Shown piece after piece: positions 1 to 12,064 of a stretch of 64,000 nt of DNA. The DNA lies in the NCBI RefSeq assembly GCF_029867415.1, contig NC_081183.1:67406336-67470335 (forward strand). Reading direction: 5' to 3'. The translations under genes were made by a program, and so were the position numbers. Position 1 is the first letter of the stretch. Every line of letters begins with the position of its first letter. This DNA is from Vicia villosa (taxonomy: Eukaryota > Streptophyta > Magnoliopsida > Fabales > Fabaceae). The notes beneath the pieces were generated by a model. The model had not been told where the DNA came from. It saw only the letters and a program-made list of their open reading frames with translations, and did not search any database.

Positions 1-1222
1 ATATTTATATTCATTATAACATATCATGGATATCACATCACTTAACACATATATGAATATTAACCACAAGTCTTATTTCATAATACACACATAAGTAATC
101 ACATGTTATTCATATATTAACATCCAATTTAAACTATTCCACATCAACTAGCATTTGGAGTTCAATCACATAAATCACGGTTATCATATCACATAATACA
201 TCCATGAACATTGATCATGCACAATTCATCCATAACATACACATATAGGTAAATGTTATTCTCAATTATCATCATAATTTATAAAACAAGTGTCAATCCA
301 TTCTATCCTATCATATAGACAATCTCATTAGCTTCCCAACGCTTCGAACGGCGCATAAAACGGAGTTACGGATCAAAAGTTATGGCCTTTCAAAGTTTGG
401 AAGAAGTTCTGTAAAACAGGGTTCGCGGCGCCAACAGGGTTCGCGGCGCAAACTGAGCGAATCCAAAAATCCCCAACTTTCTGCCAAGCAGTTCGCGGCG
501 CCAACAGAGGTTCGCGGCGCGAACTGGCGATTTCAGAAACCCCCAAAACACAGAAAACAGCATACGAAACCCATCCCAAAACCCCTAAACTCAACCCAAT
601 CAAGTTGGAAAACACCAAACATCACGAACAACAATAGGATACATGTTATAAACACAATTATAACACCTATTATGGATCTTCTAATATCATAACATCATCA
701 AACATCAATTAAAACACATTTCAAATCATAAGTTCATGCATTTGTTCATAAACCCTAACTTTTCTATGTTTCCATGAAATTGCAAAGATGAAGAGATAAT
801 CACAACAACACACATTACCCAATCATATAGTCTATAAGAACTTGTATTCAAACCCTTACCTCTAACTCTTAAATCCACCCTCTTCAAGAAATCTACAATT
901 CCCTTCTTCTTCTCTTCTATGTTCTTTCTCCTCTATTCTCTTCTTTCTCTTCCTTTCCCCCAAATTGTGTTATCTCTAAAACCCTAGTTTTCCTCTTCTT
1001 ACTATCTTTCTCACATAAATGGGATTAACCCACAATCTATTCTTTCTAACTAAATTAGGCCCATCAACTAATATCTCATAATATTACTAATAGTTCAATT
1101 AATCCAATTAGCACAAATCTCAATTAAATAATATCATACTAAATAATTGAATAACATGAATAATTAGTAAAACACCAAATAAAATTAATTAAATAAATAG
1201 CTAATAAAATCGGGATGTTACA
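1..1222 (-). mobile_element. Chromovirus A, left LTR (partial, cut by window edge)
   Basis: Right-hand 1.2 kb of an LTR that recurs almost unchanged at 5798-7019 and in the LTR ending at 14445. Read on the minus strand the LTR starts TGTAACATCCCG at 1222, directly after a purine-rich tract, so this is the 3' LTR of the leftmost unit. It contains the four-copy GC palindrome block (421-524). Open frames across it also occur in the other LTR copies and look like chance. Confidence 0.85.
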
Positions 1223-1245
1223 ACTCTCACCCACTTAAAAGATTT
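1223..1245 (-). other. Polypurine tract of chromovirus A
   Basis: On the minus strand this reads as AAGTGGG followed by AGAGT directly before the LTR start TGTAACATCC. That is the expected place and composition for the plus-strand primer of a Ty3/gypsy element. The same tract precedes the family B LTR at 26060-26073. Confidence 0.75.
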
Positions 1246-1348
1246 TCGTCCTCGAAAATTCTCTTCAAGCAACTAACCCCAAGTACAAATCCTTTATTCC
1301 ACCTTCAAGTACTTTCTCTTCTAATCTCAAATCACTCCGCAAACTTCT

Positions 1349-2835
1349 TCAAAATCCAAAAGAAAACTTCGGAGTTTTATCCAAAACAATACTTGACGGA
1401 ATACCATGCAGACACTCAATTCTCTCGATGTACAACTTAGCAAGTCTTTCCATCAAATAATCCATCCTTATCGGAATAAATGAACACATTTGTCCGTCTA
1501 TCCATAATAATCCAAATCGCTTCACAATTACTCGACGTTCTCGGCAAACCTGAAACAAAATCCGTAGAAATACGATCCCACTCCCACTCGGGAATAGATA
1601 ACTGTTGTACCAACTAACGGTTTTTGATGCTCAATCTTTGACTTTTGACAAGTCAAACATGAATAAACAAATTCCGCTATATCTTTCTTCATACTTTACC
1701 ACTAAACAGTTTTCCTCAAATCTTGTTACATTTTAGTAGCATTATGATGTATGCTCAAATCATTACGATGTCCTTCATTTCAAAAATCTCTTATCCAACT
1801 TCGAAATATCAAAAATGCAAACTCGATCACGACCTTTTATGACTCTAAGCTTGTCAATCCGAAAGTGATTACCTTTACCTTAATTAATCAATGTCATCTC
1901 GTCAACCAATTGCAATCCAATTTCAAACTCTCCCTAATCTCGTTAAGAACACCAGACATAGGCTTCAACATACTAAGCTTAACGCAAGAAGACGTCGCTT
2001 CACAACCAAACTCAACTCTCTAGATTGTTCCAATGATTTTCAACTCTTGGATCCTCCACATAGAAATATGCAATGATTTCCTATTCAATGCATCGGCTAC
2101 AATATTCACTTTTCCATGATGGTAGTTCAAACTAGAATCATAATCTCTCAAGAATTCCAACCATTTTCGTTTGCCTCATATTCAACTCTCTTTGATCAAA
2201 CAAATACCTCAAACTCTTGTTATCACTATACACATCAAATCTTGATCCAAACAAACAATGCCTCCAAAGTTTCAAAACAAACACAACGGCGGCCAACTCT
2301 CAATCATGTGTCGGATAATTCCTCTCATGAACTTTAAGTTGCCTTGAAGCATAAGCTACCACTTGTCCTTTTTGCATCAAAACGCCTCCCAAACCCAACA
2401 ATGAAGCATCATAATACACCACAAACGGTTCCAACGGATCCTTCAAAATCAAAATAGGAGCAGAAGTCAACCTTCTCTTAAGCTCTTGAAAATTCGATTC
2501 ACATTGCGAAGTCCACATAAAAGCTTGTCCTTTCCTAGTCAACAACGTCAACGGCAAAGATAACTTAGAAAATCCCTCAATGAACTTCCTATAATAACCA
2601 GCCAAACCAAGAAAACTTCTAATCTCAGAAACAAACTTAGGAGTTTCCCATTGAGATATAGCTTCAATCTTCGACGGGTTAACAGAAATACCTCCGCTAG
2701 AGATCACATGGCCAAGAAAACTCACTTCCTTTAACCAAAATTCACACTTCGAAAGCTTAGCAAACAACCTCTTCTCTTTCAACACCGACAACACAATTCT
2801 CGAATGCTCAGCATGATCATCTTCACTCTTAGGAT
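1349..2835 (-). pseudogene. Chromovirus A pol remnant (RT end, RNase H, integrase pieces)
   Basis: Longest open piece is 2300-2794 (164 residues). It shows the RT thumb/connection ([29 protein letters not shown]) and the start of RNase H ([17 protein letters not shown], then [16 protein letters not shown]). An in-frame TGA at 2300-2302 interrupts RNase H, which continues as ELAAVVF with similar sequence beyond. Integrase scraps follow down to 1349, including a core piece with MDYLMERLAKLYIERI. The RT active-site YxDD block is missing: sequence jumps from the RT start to [12 protein letters not shown]. The wording resembles the Tekay/Del chromovirus lineage. It is not functional. Confidence 0.8.
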
Positions 2836-3590
2836 CAAAACATCCTTAAAACATTACCTCATTAGGACATTCCTTCTTCTTACTTGATAAAATAAGTGCA
2901 AATCTATAACCATACACTTAGACAAATGAACCTCTTCTCAACAACTCCTCAATTCGACTCTTCAACCTTTCCTTAGTCACTTTACAAAATACCAAATTAG
3001 CAAGAGAAGTTTATCTCGTCCAATACGATCTCGTTTTCTATCAACAATAGATTAAGGGTGATCAAGTCCTCAATTTGTCAATAGACATTCGAAAATCATA
3101 ATGAAACATAAACCATCGTTACTAAACCATAATAGTGTTCCTTCAGAACTCGCACTCGAAATTACTTAACACACCAAGATCCAAAATCCTCTTAAGATTA
3201 CAATCACTTGCTTCAACTCCAAACAATTCATACCAAAATTCTCATCAACTTGTTCTAACGAAAATAAACTAAATCAAATCAATTCCCAAAATCTCTATCA
3301 CAGATACTCAACAGACAATTCAAACACACATAAGGAGTAGAAACAAAACTCATAGCAGGCGTATCAATAACAATACTTCCACGCATATCAGATAGCACAG
3401 GATTCAACCTCTTAGCACAATCCAAAGAAATAAATTAATACGTTGCACCATTATCAATAATAAAGCACGTAACTCAGATTAGCTTATCCTTAGTACTGGT
3501 CTTAGCACCAGACAACGCAAGTACTCCCCCACTCACTTGTTCCTTCTTCGGTTTGTCACACTTGGTACTAATGTGACCTTGCTCTCGCAG

Positions 3591-4205
3591 CTATGTGCCT
3601 GGCCTGCCACACTTGAAACAAGTAGTAACCTCTTTCTTACACTCAGCAACACGATGACCTTCAACATCACATCTGAAACACTTAAGTGGAGTAGGAGTCC
3701 CTCCCCCACTTAGCTTCTTGCCAAAACCAGATTGTTTCCTCTTGACATCATAAGGTCTCCCACTGGATTGTTCTCTTTCTCGTTTCAACTCTAGAAATTC
3801 CACTTCTTTCTTCCCACGCACATCTTTTGGAAAATAGTTTTCCAAAAATGCATCACGAAAAAGAGTCCAAGTGACTTCAATACCTTCTCTTTCAAATCTC
3901 TGCACAGTATTACTTCACCAATCGTCAGCTCCTTTCGTCAACATGTGAGTACCCAACTGCACCTTCTGTACATCCGCACAAATCATGATTTGAAAAATCT
4001 TTTCCATTTCTCTCATCCATGCATGTGCTTTGTCCGGTCCATACTTTCCTTCAAAAGTCGGCGGATTGCACCTTAGGAAGTCTCCAAAAGCACAGAACTC
4101 ATCCTTCCCTCCATAACCGGAATTCTCTTGCGGCACTTGTCCAATCGCACCAGTCCACCTCATCACTGCCTCAACATTAATGCTAACATTCCTTCCTGCA
4201 GCCAT
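3591..4205 (-). pseudogene. Chromovirus A gag, copy 1
   Basis: Starts ATG at 4205 (MAAGRNVSINVEAVMRW). It contains the retrotransposon gag domain (CNPPTFEGKYGPDKAHAWM, FLENYFPKDVRGKKEVEFL) and a CX2CX4HX4C zinc knuckle (CFRCDVEGHRVAEC). A TGA at 3915-3917 replaces what is Trp in the related family B gag (Trp-Trp there); the frame continues in phase to the knuckle. Near 3598 a one-base deletion relative to copy 2 shifts the frame inside the second knuckle. In a working element gag forms the virus-like particle and binds RNA; this copy could give only about 96 residues. Confidence 0.82.
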
Positions 4206-4317
4206 TATCCTAAGGCATCAAGCGACCAACAAACAAACAGTATCGATTGTGTCAGATACACAAATCCAATACAAAAGGATAGGAAAACATAAATGACCTG
4301 GCCAACTGACCGACCGT

Positions 4318-4329
4318 GCTCTGATACCA
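4318..4329 (-). other. Primer binding site, initiator tRNA-Met
   Basis: Minus strand reads TGGTATCAGAGC, the standard complement of the plant initiator tRNA-Met 3' end, three bases inside the LTR boundary. The same site occurs at 10116-10127, 23421-23432 (plus strand) and 39265-39276. It fixes the element orientation and the internal edge of the 5' LTR. Confidence 0.9.
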
Positions 4330-4332
4330 CTA

Positions 4333-7019
4333 TGTAACACCCCCATTTCTATACTAACCAAATAAGGCATACATTTGCATAAATCAGAGTAAAGAAGCAT
4401 GCATCTCACGAGGGTGTTACACATATTTCAAAATAGAACAAATATTTTATCTTTAAACATGCAATGGTCATTTCCAATTAACACGGGAATTTAAAACAAC
4501 ATGCAAACCACAGCGGAATAATCATCTCATCAAATAAATGGTAAAATAGGATGATTCCCATACATCATCCACCATGTCTCAACATCTTGGCTCAAGGCCA
4601 CACATTAACCAGAATAACATATTCAAATACGAATACAATATGAGTAAACAAATATCTCATAACATCGAGTCATAAAAACATAAAACCCAACTCCCATGTG
4701 TTACATATGACCAGAGCACAAGTGACTACTTAGTCACGACACCTTACTAGAGATCTAAATCTCGACGCTAAGCCTCCTTCGAAGCATCACTATCCATGAA
4801 ACCTGCACGTTACCAACAAAGGATAACATTCAAACAGAAGGGAGAGAATTCAACTTCTTAAAGAAAACATAATAATGGGAAATGTAAAATACAATAAGAA
4901 TACATTTCAAGAATTCATCACTCTCCCCATAAACATGCATCATATGCAATTAATCAAGATTCACATATTCATGTCATACAACATAGCTCATTCAATTCTA
5001 AGTGATCAAACATGATTCACATATTCACATATATATATACATATATCATTAATACATATAAGTTCACATATGTATCACATGTGCTCCAAATCACATATAT
5101 CACATTCATAACACAACAACAATTCATATAAAATGAGTCACCAAATTCACTTATCACATCTTATACACACATAACAATCACATAATTGCATACATTCAAA
5201 CATCACATAACACCAATGTGACTCAATGCAAGACATGTGACTCTATGCATGTGGTACCCAATGTGAATCCAATGCTTCACCGCTTTCCGATTCAATGTTT
5301 AGAATCCAAGCCACGCTCCCGACCCGGACAAGATCAAAGCCAACACGCCTATTTCCAATTAAGGATCACGTCTGCTACGCCTGTTTCCATTCAAGGATCA
5401 ACGTCTCTTACCATGTGAACCCAAGTTTCACCGCTTCCACCATAAAGCCGACCATGCTATGAATGTATGTACAATTACCAACAATTTATGCAATTAAGAT
5501 TATCTCATCAATCTTAACTTATCGCATACCACAATAATCAACTCTATGAATTATCCGCCAATTGTACACAACATTCACAACACAATTAACAATTACAACA
5601 AGGCATAACAACCATCATATATCCAATCACAATCATCATGCATATATTACCACACATCTTACCAATAGTTGTTATTCATTACATACCAAAACGTAACACA
5701 CATAAAAGCATTTACAAGTATACAATCCACATCTCAATACATACACCTTTAAATGCTCATTATCAACAAGACACATTCAAATAGTACATATAAATGTATA
5801 TTTATATTCATTATAACATATCATGGATATCACATCACTTAACACATATATGAATATTAACCACAAGTCTTATTTCATAATACACACATAAGTAATCACA
5901 TGTTATTCATATATTAACATCCAATTTAAACTATTCCACATCAACTAGCATTTGGAGTTCAATCACATAAATCACGGTTATCATATCACATAATACATCC
6001 ATGAACATTGATCATGCACAATTCATCCATAACATACACATATAGGTAAATGTTATTCTCAATTATCATCATAATTTATAAAACAAGTGTCAATCCATTC
6101 TATCCTATCATATAGACAATCTCATTAGCTTCCCAACGCTTCGAACGGCGCATAAAATGGAGTTACGGATCAAAAGTTATGGCCTTTCAAAGTTTGGAAG
6201 AAGTTCTGTAAAACAGGGTTCGCGGCGCCAACAGGGTTCGCGGCGCAAACTGAGCGAATCCAAAAATCCCCAACTTTCTGCCAAGCAGTTCGCGGCGCCA
6301 ACAGAGGTTCGCGGCGCGAACTGGCGATTTCAGAAACCCCCAAAACACAGAAAACAGCATACGAAACCCATCCCAAAACCCCTAAACTCAACCCAATCAA
6401 GTTGGAAAACACCAAACATCACGAACAACAATAGGATACATGTTATAAACACAATTATAACACCTATTATGGATCTTCTAATATCATAACATCATCAAAC
6501 ATCAATTAAAACACATTTCAAATCATAAGTTCATGCATTTGTTCATAAACCCTAATTTTTCTATGTTTCCATGAAATTGCAAAGATGAAGAGATAATCAC
6601 AACAACACACATTACCCAATCATATAGTCTATAAGAACTTGTATTCAAACCCTTACCTCTAACTCTTAAATCCACCCTCTTCAAGAAATCTACAATTCCC
6701 TTCTTCTTCTCTTCTATGTTCTTTCTCCTCTATTCTCTTCTTTCTCTTCCTTTCCCCCAAATTGTGTTATCTCTAAAACCCTAGTTTTCCTCTTCTTACT
6801 ATCTTTCTCACATAAATGGGATTAACCCACAATCTATTCTTTCTAACTAAATTAGGCCCATCAACTAATATCTCATAATATTACTAATAGTTCAATTAAT
6901 CCAATTAGCACAAATCTCAATTAAATAATATCATACTAAATAATTGAATAACATGAATAATTAGTAAAACACCAAATAAAATTAATTAAATAAATAGCTA
7001 ATAAAATCGGGATGTTACA
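4333..7019 (-). mobile_element. Chromovirus A, middle LTR (complete)
   Basis: 2,687 bp bounded by TGTAACACCC and GATGTTACA, so TG...CA on either strand. It has a primer site on its left and a polypurine tract on its right. It therefore acts as 5' LTR of unit 1 and 3' LTR of unit 2, which is diagnostic of a tandem array sharing LTRs. It includes AT-rich stretches, a CT-rich tract (about 6690-6760), an AAACCCTAG motif and the GC palindromes at 6218-6321. Confidence 0.88.
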
Positions 7020-7145
7020 ACTCTCACCCACTTAAAAGATTTTCGTCCTCGAAAATTCTCTTCAAGCAACTAACCCCAAGTACAAATCCTTTATTCCACC
7101 TTCAAGTACTTTCTCTTCTAATCTCAAATCACTCCGCAAACTTCT

Positions 7146-8632
7146 TCAAAATCCAAAAGAAAACTTCGGAGTTTTATCCAAAACAATACTTGACGGAATA
7201 CCATGCAGACACTCAATTCTCTCGATGTACAACTTAGCAAGTCTTTCCATCAAATAATCCATCCTTATCGGAATAAATGAACACATTTGTCCGTCTATCC
7301 ATAATAATCCAAATCGCTTCACAATTACTCGACGTTCTCGGCAAACCTGAAACAAAATCCGTAGAAATACGATCCCACTCCCACTCGGGAATAGATAACT
7401 GTTGTACCAACTAACGGTTTTTGATGCTCAATCTTTGACTTTTGACAAGTCAAACATGAATAAACAAATTCCGCTATATCTTTCTTCATACTTTACCACT
7501 AAACAGTTTTCCTCAAATCTTGTTACATTTTAGTAGCATTATGATGTATGCTCAAATCATTACGATGTCCTTCATTTCAAAAATCTCTTATCCAACTTCG
7601 AAATATCAAAAATGCAAACTCGATCACGACCTTTTATGACTCTAATCTTGTCAATCCGAAAGTGATTACCTTTACCTTAATTAATCAATGTCATCTCGTC
7701 AACCAATTGCAATCCAATTTCAAACTCTCCCTAATCTCGTTAAGAACACCAGACATAGGCTTCAACATACTAAGCTTAACGCAAGAAGACGTCGCTTCAC
7801 AACCAAACTCAACTCTCTAGATTGTTCCAATGATTTTCAACTCTTGGATCCTCCACATAGAAATATGCAATGATTTCCTATTCAATGCATCGGCTACAAT
7901 ATTCACTTTTCCATGATGGTAGTTCAAACTAGAATCATAATCTCTCAAGAATTCCAACCATTTTCGTTTGCCTCATATTCAACTCTCTTTGATCAAACAA
8001 ATACCTCAAACTCTTGTTATCACTATACACATCAAATCTTGATCCAAACAAACAATGCCTCCAAAGTTTCAAAACAAACACAACGGCGGCCAACTCTCAA
8101 TCATGTGTCGGATAATTCCTCTCATGAACTTTAAGTTGCCTTGAAGCATAAGCTACCACTTGTCCTTTTTGCATCAAAACGCCTCCCAAACCCAACAATG
8201 AAGCATCATAATACACCACAAACGGTTCCAACGGATCCTTCAAAATCAAAATAGGAGCAGAAGTCAACCTTCTCTTAAGCTCTTGAAAATTCGATTCACA
8301 TTGCGAAGTCCACATAAAAGCTTGTCCTTTCCTAGTCAACAACGTCAACGGCAAAGATAACTTAGAAAATCCCTCAATGAACTTCCTATAATAACCAGCC
8401 AAACCAAGAAAACTTCTAATCTCAGAAACAAACTTAGGAGTTTCCCATTGAGATATAGCTTCAATCTTCGACGGGTTAACAGAAATACCTCCGCTAGAGA
8501 TCACATGGCCAAGAAAACTCACTTCCTTTAACCAAAATTCACACTTCGAAAGCTTAGCAAACAACCTCTTCTCTTTCAACACCGACAACACAATTCTCGA
8601 ATGCTCAGCATGATCATCTTCACTCTTAGGAT
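7146..8632 (-). pseudogene. Chromovirus A pol remnant, copy 2
   Basis: Second copy of the RT-end/RNase H/integrase remnant. The open piece 8097-8591 has the same 164 residues as copy 1, ending at the same in-frame TGA, and the integrase scrap at 7146-7355 matches copy 1. The YxDD-containing RT core is absent in the same way. No product is expected. Confidence 0.8.
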
Positions 8633-9364
8633 CAAAACATCCTTAAAACATTACCTCATTAGGACATTCCTTCTTCTTACTTGATAAAATAAGTGCAAAT
8701 CTATAACCATACACTTAGACAAATGAACCTCTTCTCAACAACTCCTCAATTCGACTCTTCAACCTTTCCTTAGTCACTTTACAAAATACCAAATTAGCAA
8801 GAGAAGTTTATCTCGTCCAATAAGATCTCGTTTTCTATCAATAATAGATTAAGGGTGATCAAGTCCTCAATTTGTCAATAGACATTCGAAAATCATAATG
8901 AAACATAAACCATCGTTACTAAACCATAATAGTGTTCCTTCAGAACTCGCACTCGAAATTACTTAACACACCAAGATCCAAAATCTTCTTAAGATTACAA
9001 TCACTTGCTTCAACTCCAAACAATTCATACCAAAATTCTCATCAACTTGTTCTAACGAAAATAAACTAAATCAAATCAATTCCCAAAATCTCTATCACAG
9101 ATACTCAACAGACAATTCAAACACACATAAGGAGTAGAAACAAAACTCATAGCAGGCGTATCAATAACAATACTTCCACGCATATCAGATAACACAGGAT
9201 TCAACCTCTTAGCACAATCCAAAGAAATAAATTAATACGTTGCACCATTATCAATAATAAAGCACGTACCTCAGATTAGCTTATCCTTAGTACTGGTCTT
9301 AGCACCAGACAACGCAAGTACTCCCCCACTCACTTGTTCCTTCTTCGGTTTGTCACACTTGGTA

Positions 9365-10003
9365 CTAATGTGACCTTGCTCTCGCAGCTATGTGGCCTGG
9401 CCTGCCACACTTGAAACAAGTAGTAACCTCTTTCTTACACTCAGCAACACGATGACCTTCAACATCACATCTGAAACACTTAAGTGGAGTAGGAGTCCCT
9501 CCCCCACTTAGCTTCTTGCCAAAACCAGATTGTTTCCTCTTGACATCATAAGGTCTCCCACTGGATTGTTCTCTTTCTCGTTTCAAATCTAGAAATTCCA
9601 CTTCTTTCTTCCCACGCACATCTTTTGGAAAATAGTTTTCTAAAAATGCATCACGAAAAAGAGTCCAAGTGACTTCAATACCTTCTCTTTCAAATCTCTG
9701 CACAGTATTACTTCACCAATCGTCAGCTCCTTTCGTCAACATGTGAGTACCCAACTGCACCTTCTGTACATCCGTACAAATCATGATTTGAAAAATCTTT
9801 TCCATTTCTCTCATCCATGCATGTGCTTTGTCCGGTCCATACTTTCCTTCAAAAGTCGGCGGATTGCACCTTAGGAAGTCTCCAAAAGCACAGAACTCAT
9901 CCTTCCCTCCATAACCGAAATTCTCTTGCGGCACTTGTCCAATCGCACCAGTCCACCTCATCACTGCCTCAACATTAATGCTAACATTCCTTCCTGCAGC
10001 CAT
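9365..10003 (-). pseudogene. Chromovirus A gag, copy 2
   Basis: Starts ATG at 10003 and has the same TGA (9713-9715) in place of a Trp codon. The downstream piece runs further than in copy 1 because it lacks the one-base deletion near the second zinc knuckle. It reads CFKCGRPGHIA, but the last cysteine of that knuckle is not where it should be. The first knuckle, CFRCDVEGHRVAEC, is intact. Confidence 0.82.
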
Positions 10004-10115
10004 TATCCTAAGGCATCAAGCGACCAACAAACAAACAGTATCGATTGTGTCAGATACACAAATCCAATACAAAAGGATAGGAAAACATAAATGACCTGGC
10101 CAACTGACCGACCGT

Positions 10116-10127
10116 GCTCTGATACCA
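10116..10127 (-). other. Primer binding site, initiator tRNA-Met (A copy 2)
   Basis: Same TGGTATCAGAGC (minus strand) as at 4318-4329, next to the LTR that starts at 10131. Confidence 0.88.
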
Positions 10128-10442
10128 CTATGTAACACCCCCATTTCTATACTAACCAAATAAGGCATACATTTGCATAAATCAGAGTAAAGAAGCATGC
10201 ATCTCACGAGGGTGTTACACATATTTCAAAATAGAACAAATATTTTATCTTTAAACATGAAATGGTCATTTCCAATTAACACGGGAATTTAAAACAACAT
10301 GCAAACCACAGCGGAATAATCATCTCATCAAATAAATGGTAAAATAGGATGATTCCCATACATCATCCACCATGTCTCAACATCTTGGCTCAAGGCCACA
10401 CATTAACCAGAATAACATATTCAAATACGAATACAATATGAG

Positions 10443-12064
10443 TATGGGTGGACAAGGACCCGCCACCCAACCCAAACCGCAAATAACCGAGAAAAAAAAT
10501 GCAATTGGGCGGGTTACAATGGGCCAGCGGGTTGACGGGTGATAGAAGTGGGTTAGACCAGTTTCAAATGGGCGGGCCCGGGTAGCAAAACCTGGACCGC
10601 GGGTACCCTAACCCGCCCAAGTAGAAGACATGCAAAACCTGAGACTCCCACATTCTTTCTCATTCACTCCCACTCTCAGGTTCACCATTCTAACTCTCTC
10701 ATTCTCAGCCGCAGCAACATGAAACCCTAGCTTTTCTTCTTCCTCTCATCACTCACTTTCATTAAAGACCGCCATCAACTACCATCATTTACCACCTTCA
10801 ATCACGACCACACCATATTCCCATCTTCTTTTGTCACTCTACTATTGGGATATGTTCATCTCCTAACTTTGTTCTTCTAGGGTTTCAAATTAATTTTTTT
10901 GTCTGTTATTGGATTGTTGTTACTATGTTTAAATTTCGAGCGGGATTGAGTTGGGCACAAAATTGTTGGCTTGTAAGAATAAAGTTTGGGTTTCTAATAA
11001 TGGAACATTTGCTATTGGCTTCATTGCATCAGACAGTGATAATCGATTCTTCACGTTTGGCTTCATTGCATCAACTCAAACTGAAACTCACCTACATTTC
11101 AAGAAGCAATTTTGGAGTTGTGATCTAATTTCTTTGTGAATGCTTTGCAATATTGAAACTCACCTACCGGTTAATTTTCTTTGTCAGTGCCTTGAAATAT
11201 GGTTGGTGTGGTATATCTCATCTAATACTTGTTCTTTCATATGTTTTTATGGACAAGTAGGTCTTGTAAGCATTATGAAATGTTGCTGATATCTTCTATG
11301 CTCAGATATGCTTCTTGACACTCTCAATTTGTTTTGCAGGGGAGCCACAACTCTCAGTCTTTTGCAGGGAACCAATGTTTCAATAATGTGATATTATAAC
11401 TTAATTATCTCCAATATATTGCTAATGTAAAAAATTTAATATCATGCATTTAAAAAAAAAAGTATATTTATTCAAAATTACTCATGTTTTACAAGTTTTA
11501 TTATGACTAGTTAATGTTAAAATCTCAAGTTTGATTGATCCGTTTGTTTTTGTGAATGTTTTGATACCATTGGAATGTTTTTAATTTCATTTTTAATTTT
11601 GGATTTTGAAGGCTTGTTGAGCTGTTGATCTTATAAACTTATGATAAAATGCATTAAAAATGTTTTAACAAGAATTGATTTGATTCTTTTATGAGAAATT
11701 ACAGTGGCTTTATATATTGCTAAAATACTAAATTAATAGATATGGTATCCAACTTGTATTGTATGTAAGAGTGTAAAATATCATTTAATCCAAGAGTGTA
11801 AAATATCATTTAATATATTAGTTTAAAATGTGTGAAGAAATAAATTTTTGAAAAAGCTCAAAAATATTATTGGGCTTTAAAATTGAAATTGGCCCAACTA
11901 ACCCGAAATACCCGTCCGAAGTAACCCGAAACCCGTCTAACCCGAACCCGCGTAAACCGTATTTAAATTTGGGCGGAAATGGGCCTTAAATGAGTACCCG
12001 CGGGTTGGGTTGGGTGGTGATTTTGGGCCTGAACCCGCCCGGCCCGGCCCGTTGTCCAGCCCTA
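10443..12064. mobile_element. Non-autonomous hAT transposon with captured gene sequence
   Basis: The ends are inverted repeats: left TATGGGTGGACAA, right (complement) TAGGGCTGGACAA, 11 of 13 matching. They are flanked by an 8-bp direct repeat AATATGAG (10435-10442 and 12065-12072) that occurs once in the empty middle LTR. An 8-bp duplication and TA-GGG-type ends fit the hAT superfamily. Both subterminal zones are rich in CCCG/CGGG words (ACCCGCC, GGGCGGG, AACCCG). There is no transposase frame, so it would depend on one supplied elsewhere. The middle is unlike the surrounding retrotransposon. Confidence 0.85.
10942..11120 (+). pseudogene. Captured fragment resembling a G-type lectin S-receptor kinase
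   Basis: One frame reads LGTKLLACKNKVWVSNNGTF followed by AIGFIASDSDNRF. From memory this is the opening of the B-lectin (bulb lectin) domain of plant G-type lectin S-receptor-like kinases, where the pattern is LGS-LLA---VWVS-NGTFAFGF. The reading then runs into a local duplication of GGCTTCATTGCATCA and ends. No kinase domain follows. Upstream 10640-10740 looks like a CT-rich 5' untranslated region. I infer that the transposon picked up the 5' end of a host gene. Confidence 0.55.

Larger units (their letters stand above)
1223..4332 (-). mobile_element. Chromovirus A, internal region 1 (decayed gag-pol)
   Basis: A 3.1 kb internal region lies between two A LTRs. In minus-strand order it holds the initiator-Met tRNA primer site, gag, a protease scrap, the start of reverse transcriptase, a deletion, the RT end with RNase H, integrase pieces and a polypurine tract. 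It is well short of a full chromovirus interior. The protease scrap near 3425-3475 reads Asp-Asn-Gly-Ala-Thr where retropepsins have Asp-Thr/Ser-Gly, followed soon by a stop. Region 7020-10130 is a near-identical copy. Confidence 0.85.
7020..10130 (-). mobile_element. Chromovirus A, internal region 2
   Basis: Near-identical repeat of 1223-4332, offset 5,797-5,798 bases. Only scattered substitutions and single-base indels are visible by eye. It carries the same protease change, RT core deletion and gag stop, so these lesions predate the duplication. Confidence 0.87.

Noticed and set aside
373..618. 81-residue minus frame present in all three A LTRs
   Set aside because: It overlaps the GC palindromes in an LTR; identical copies reflect duplicated LTRs rather than selection on protein.
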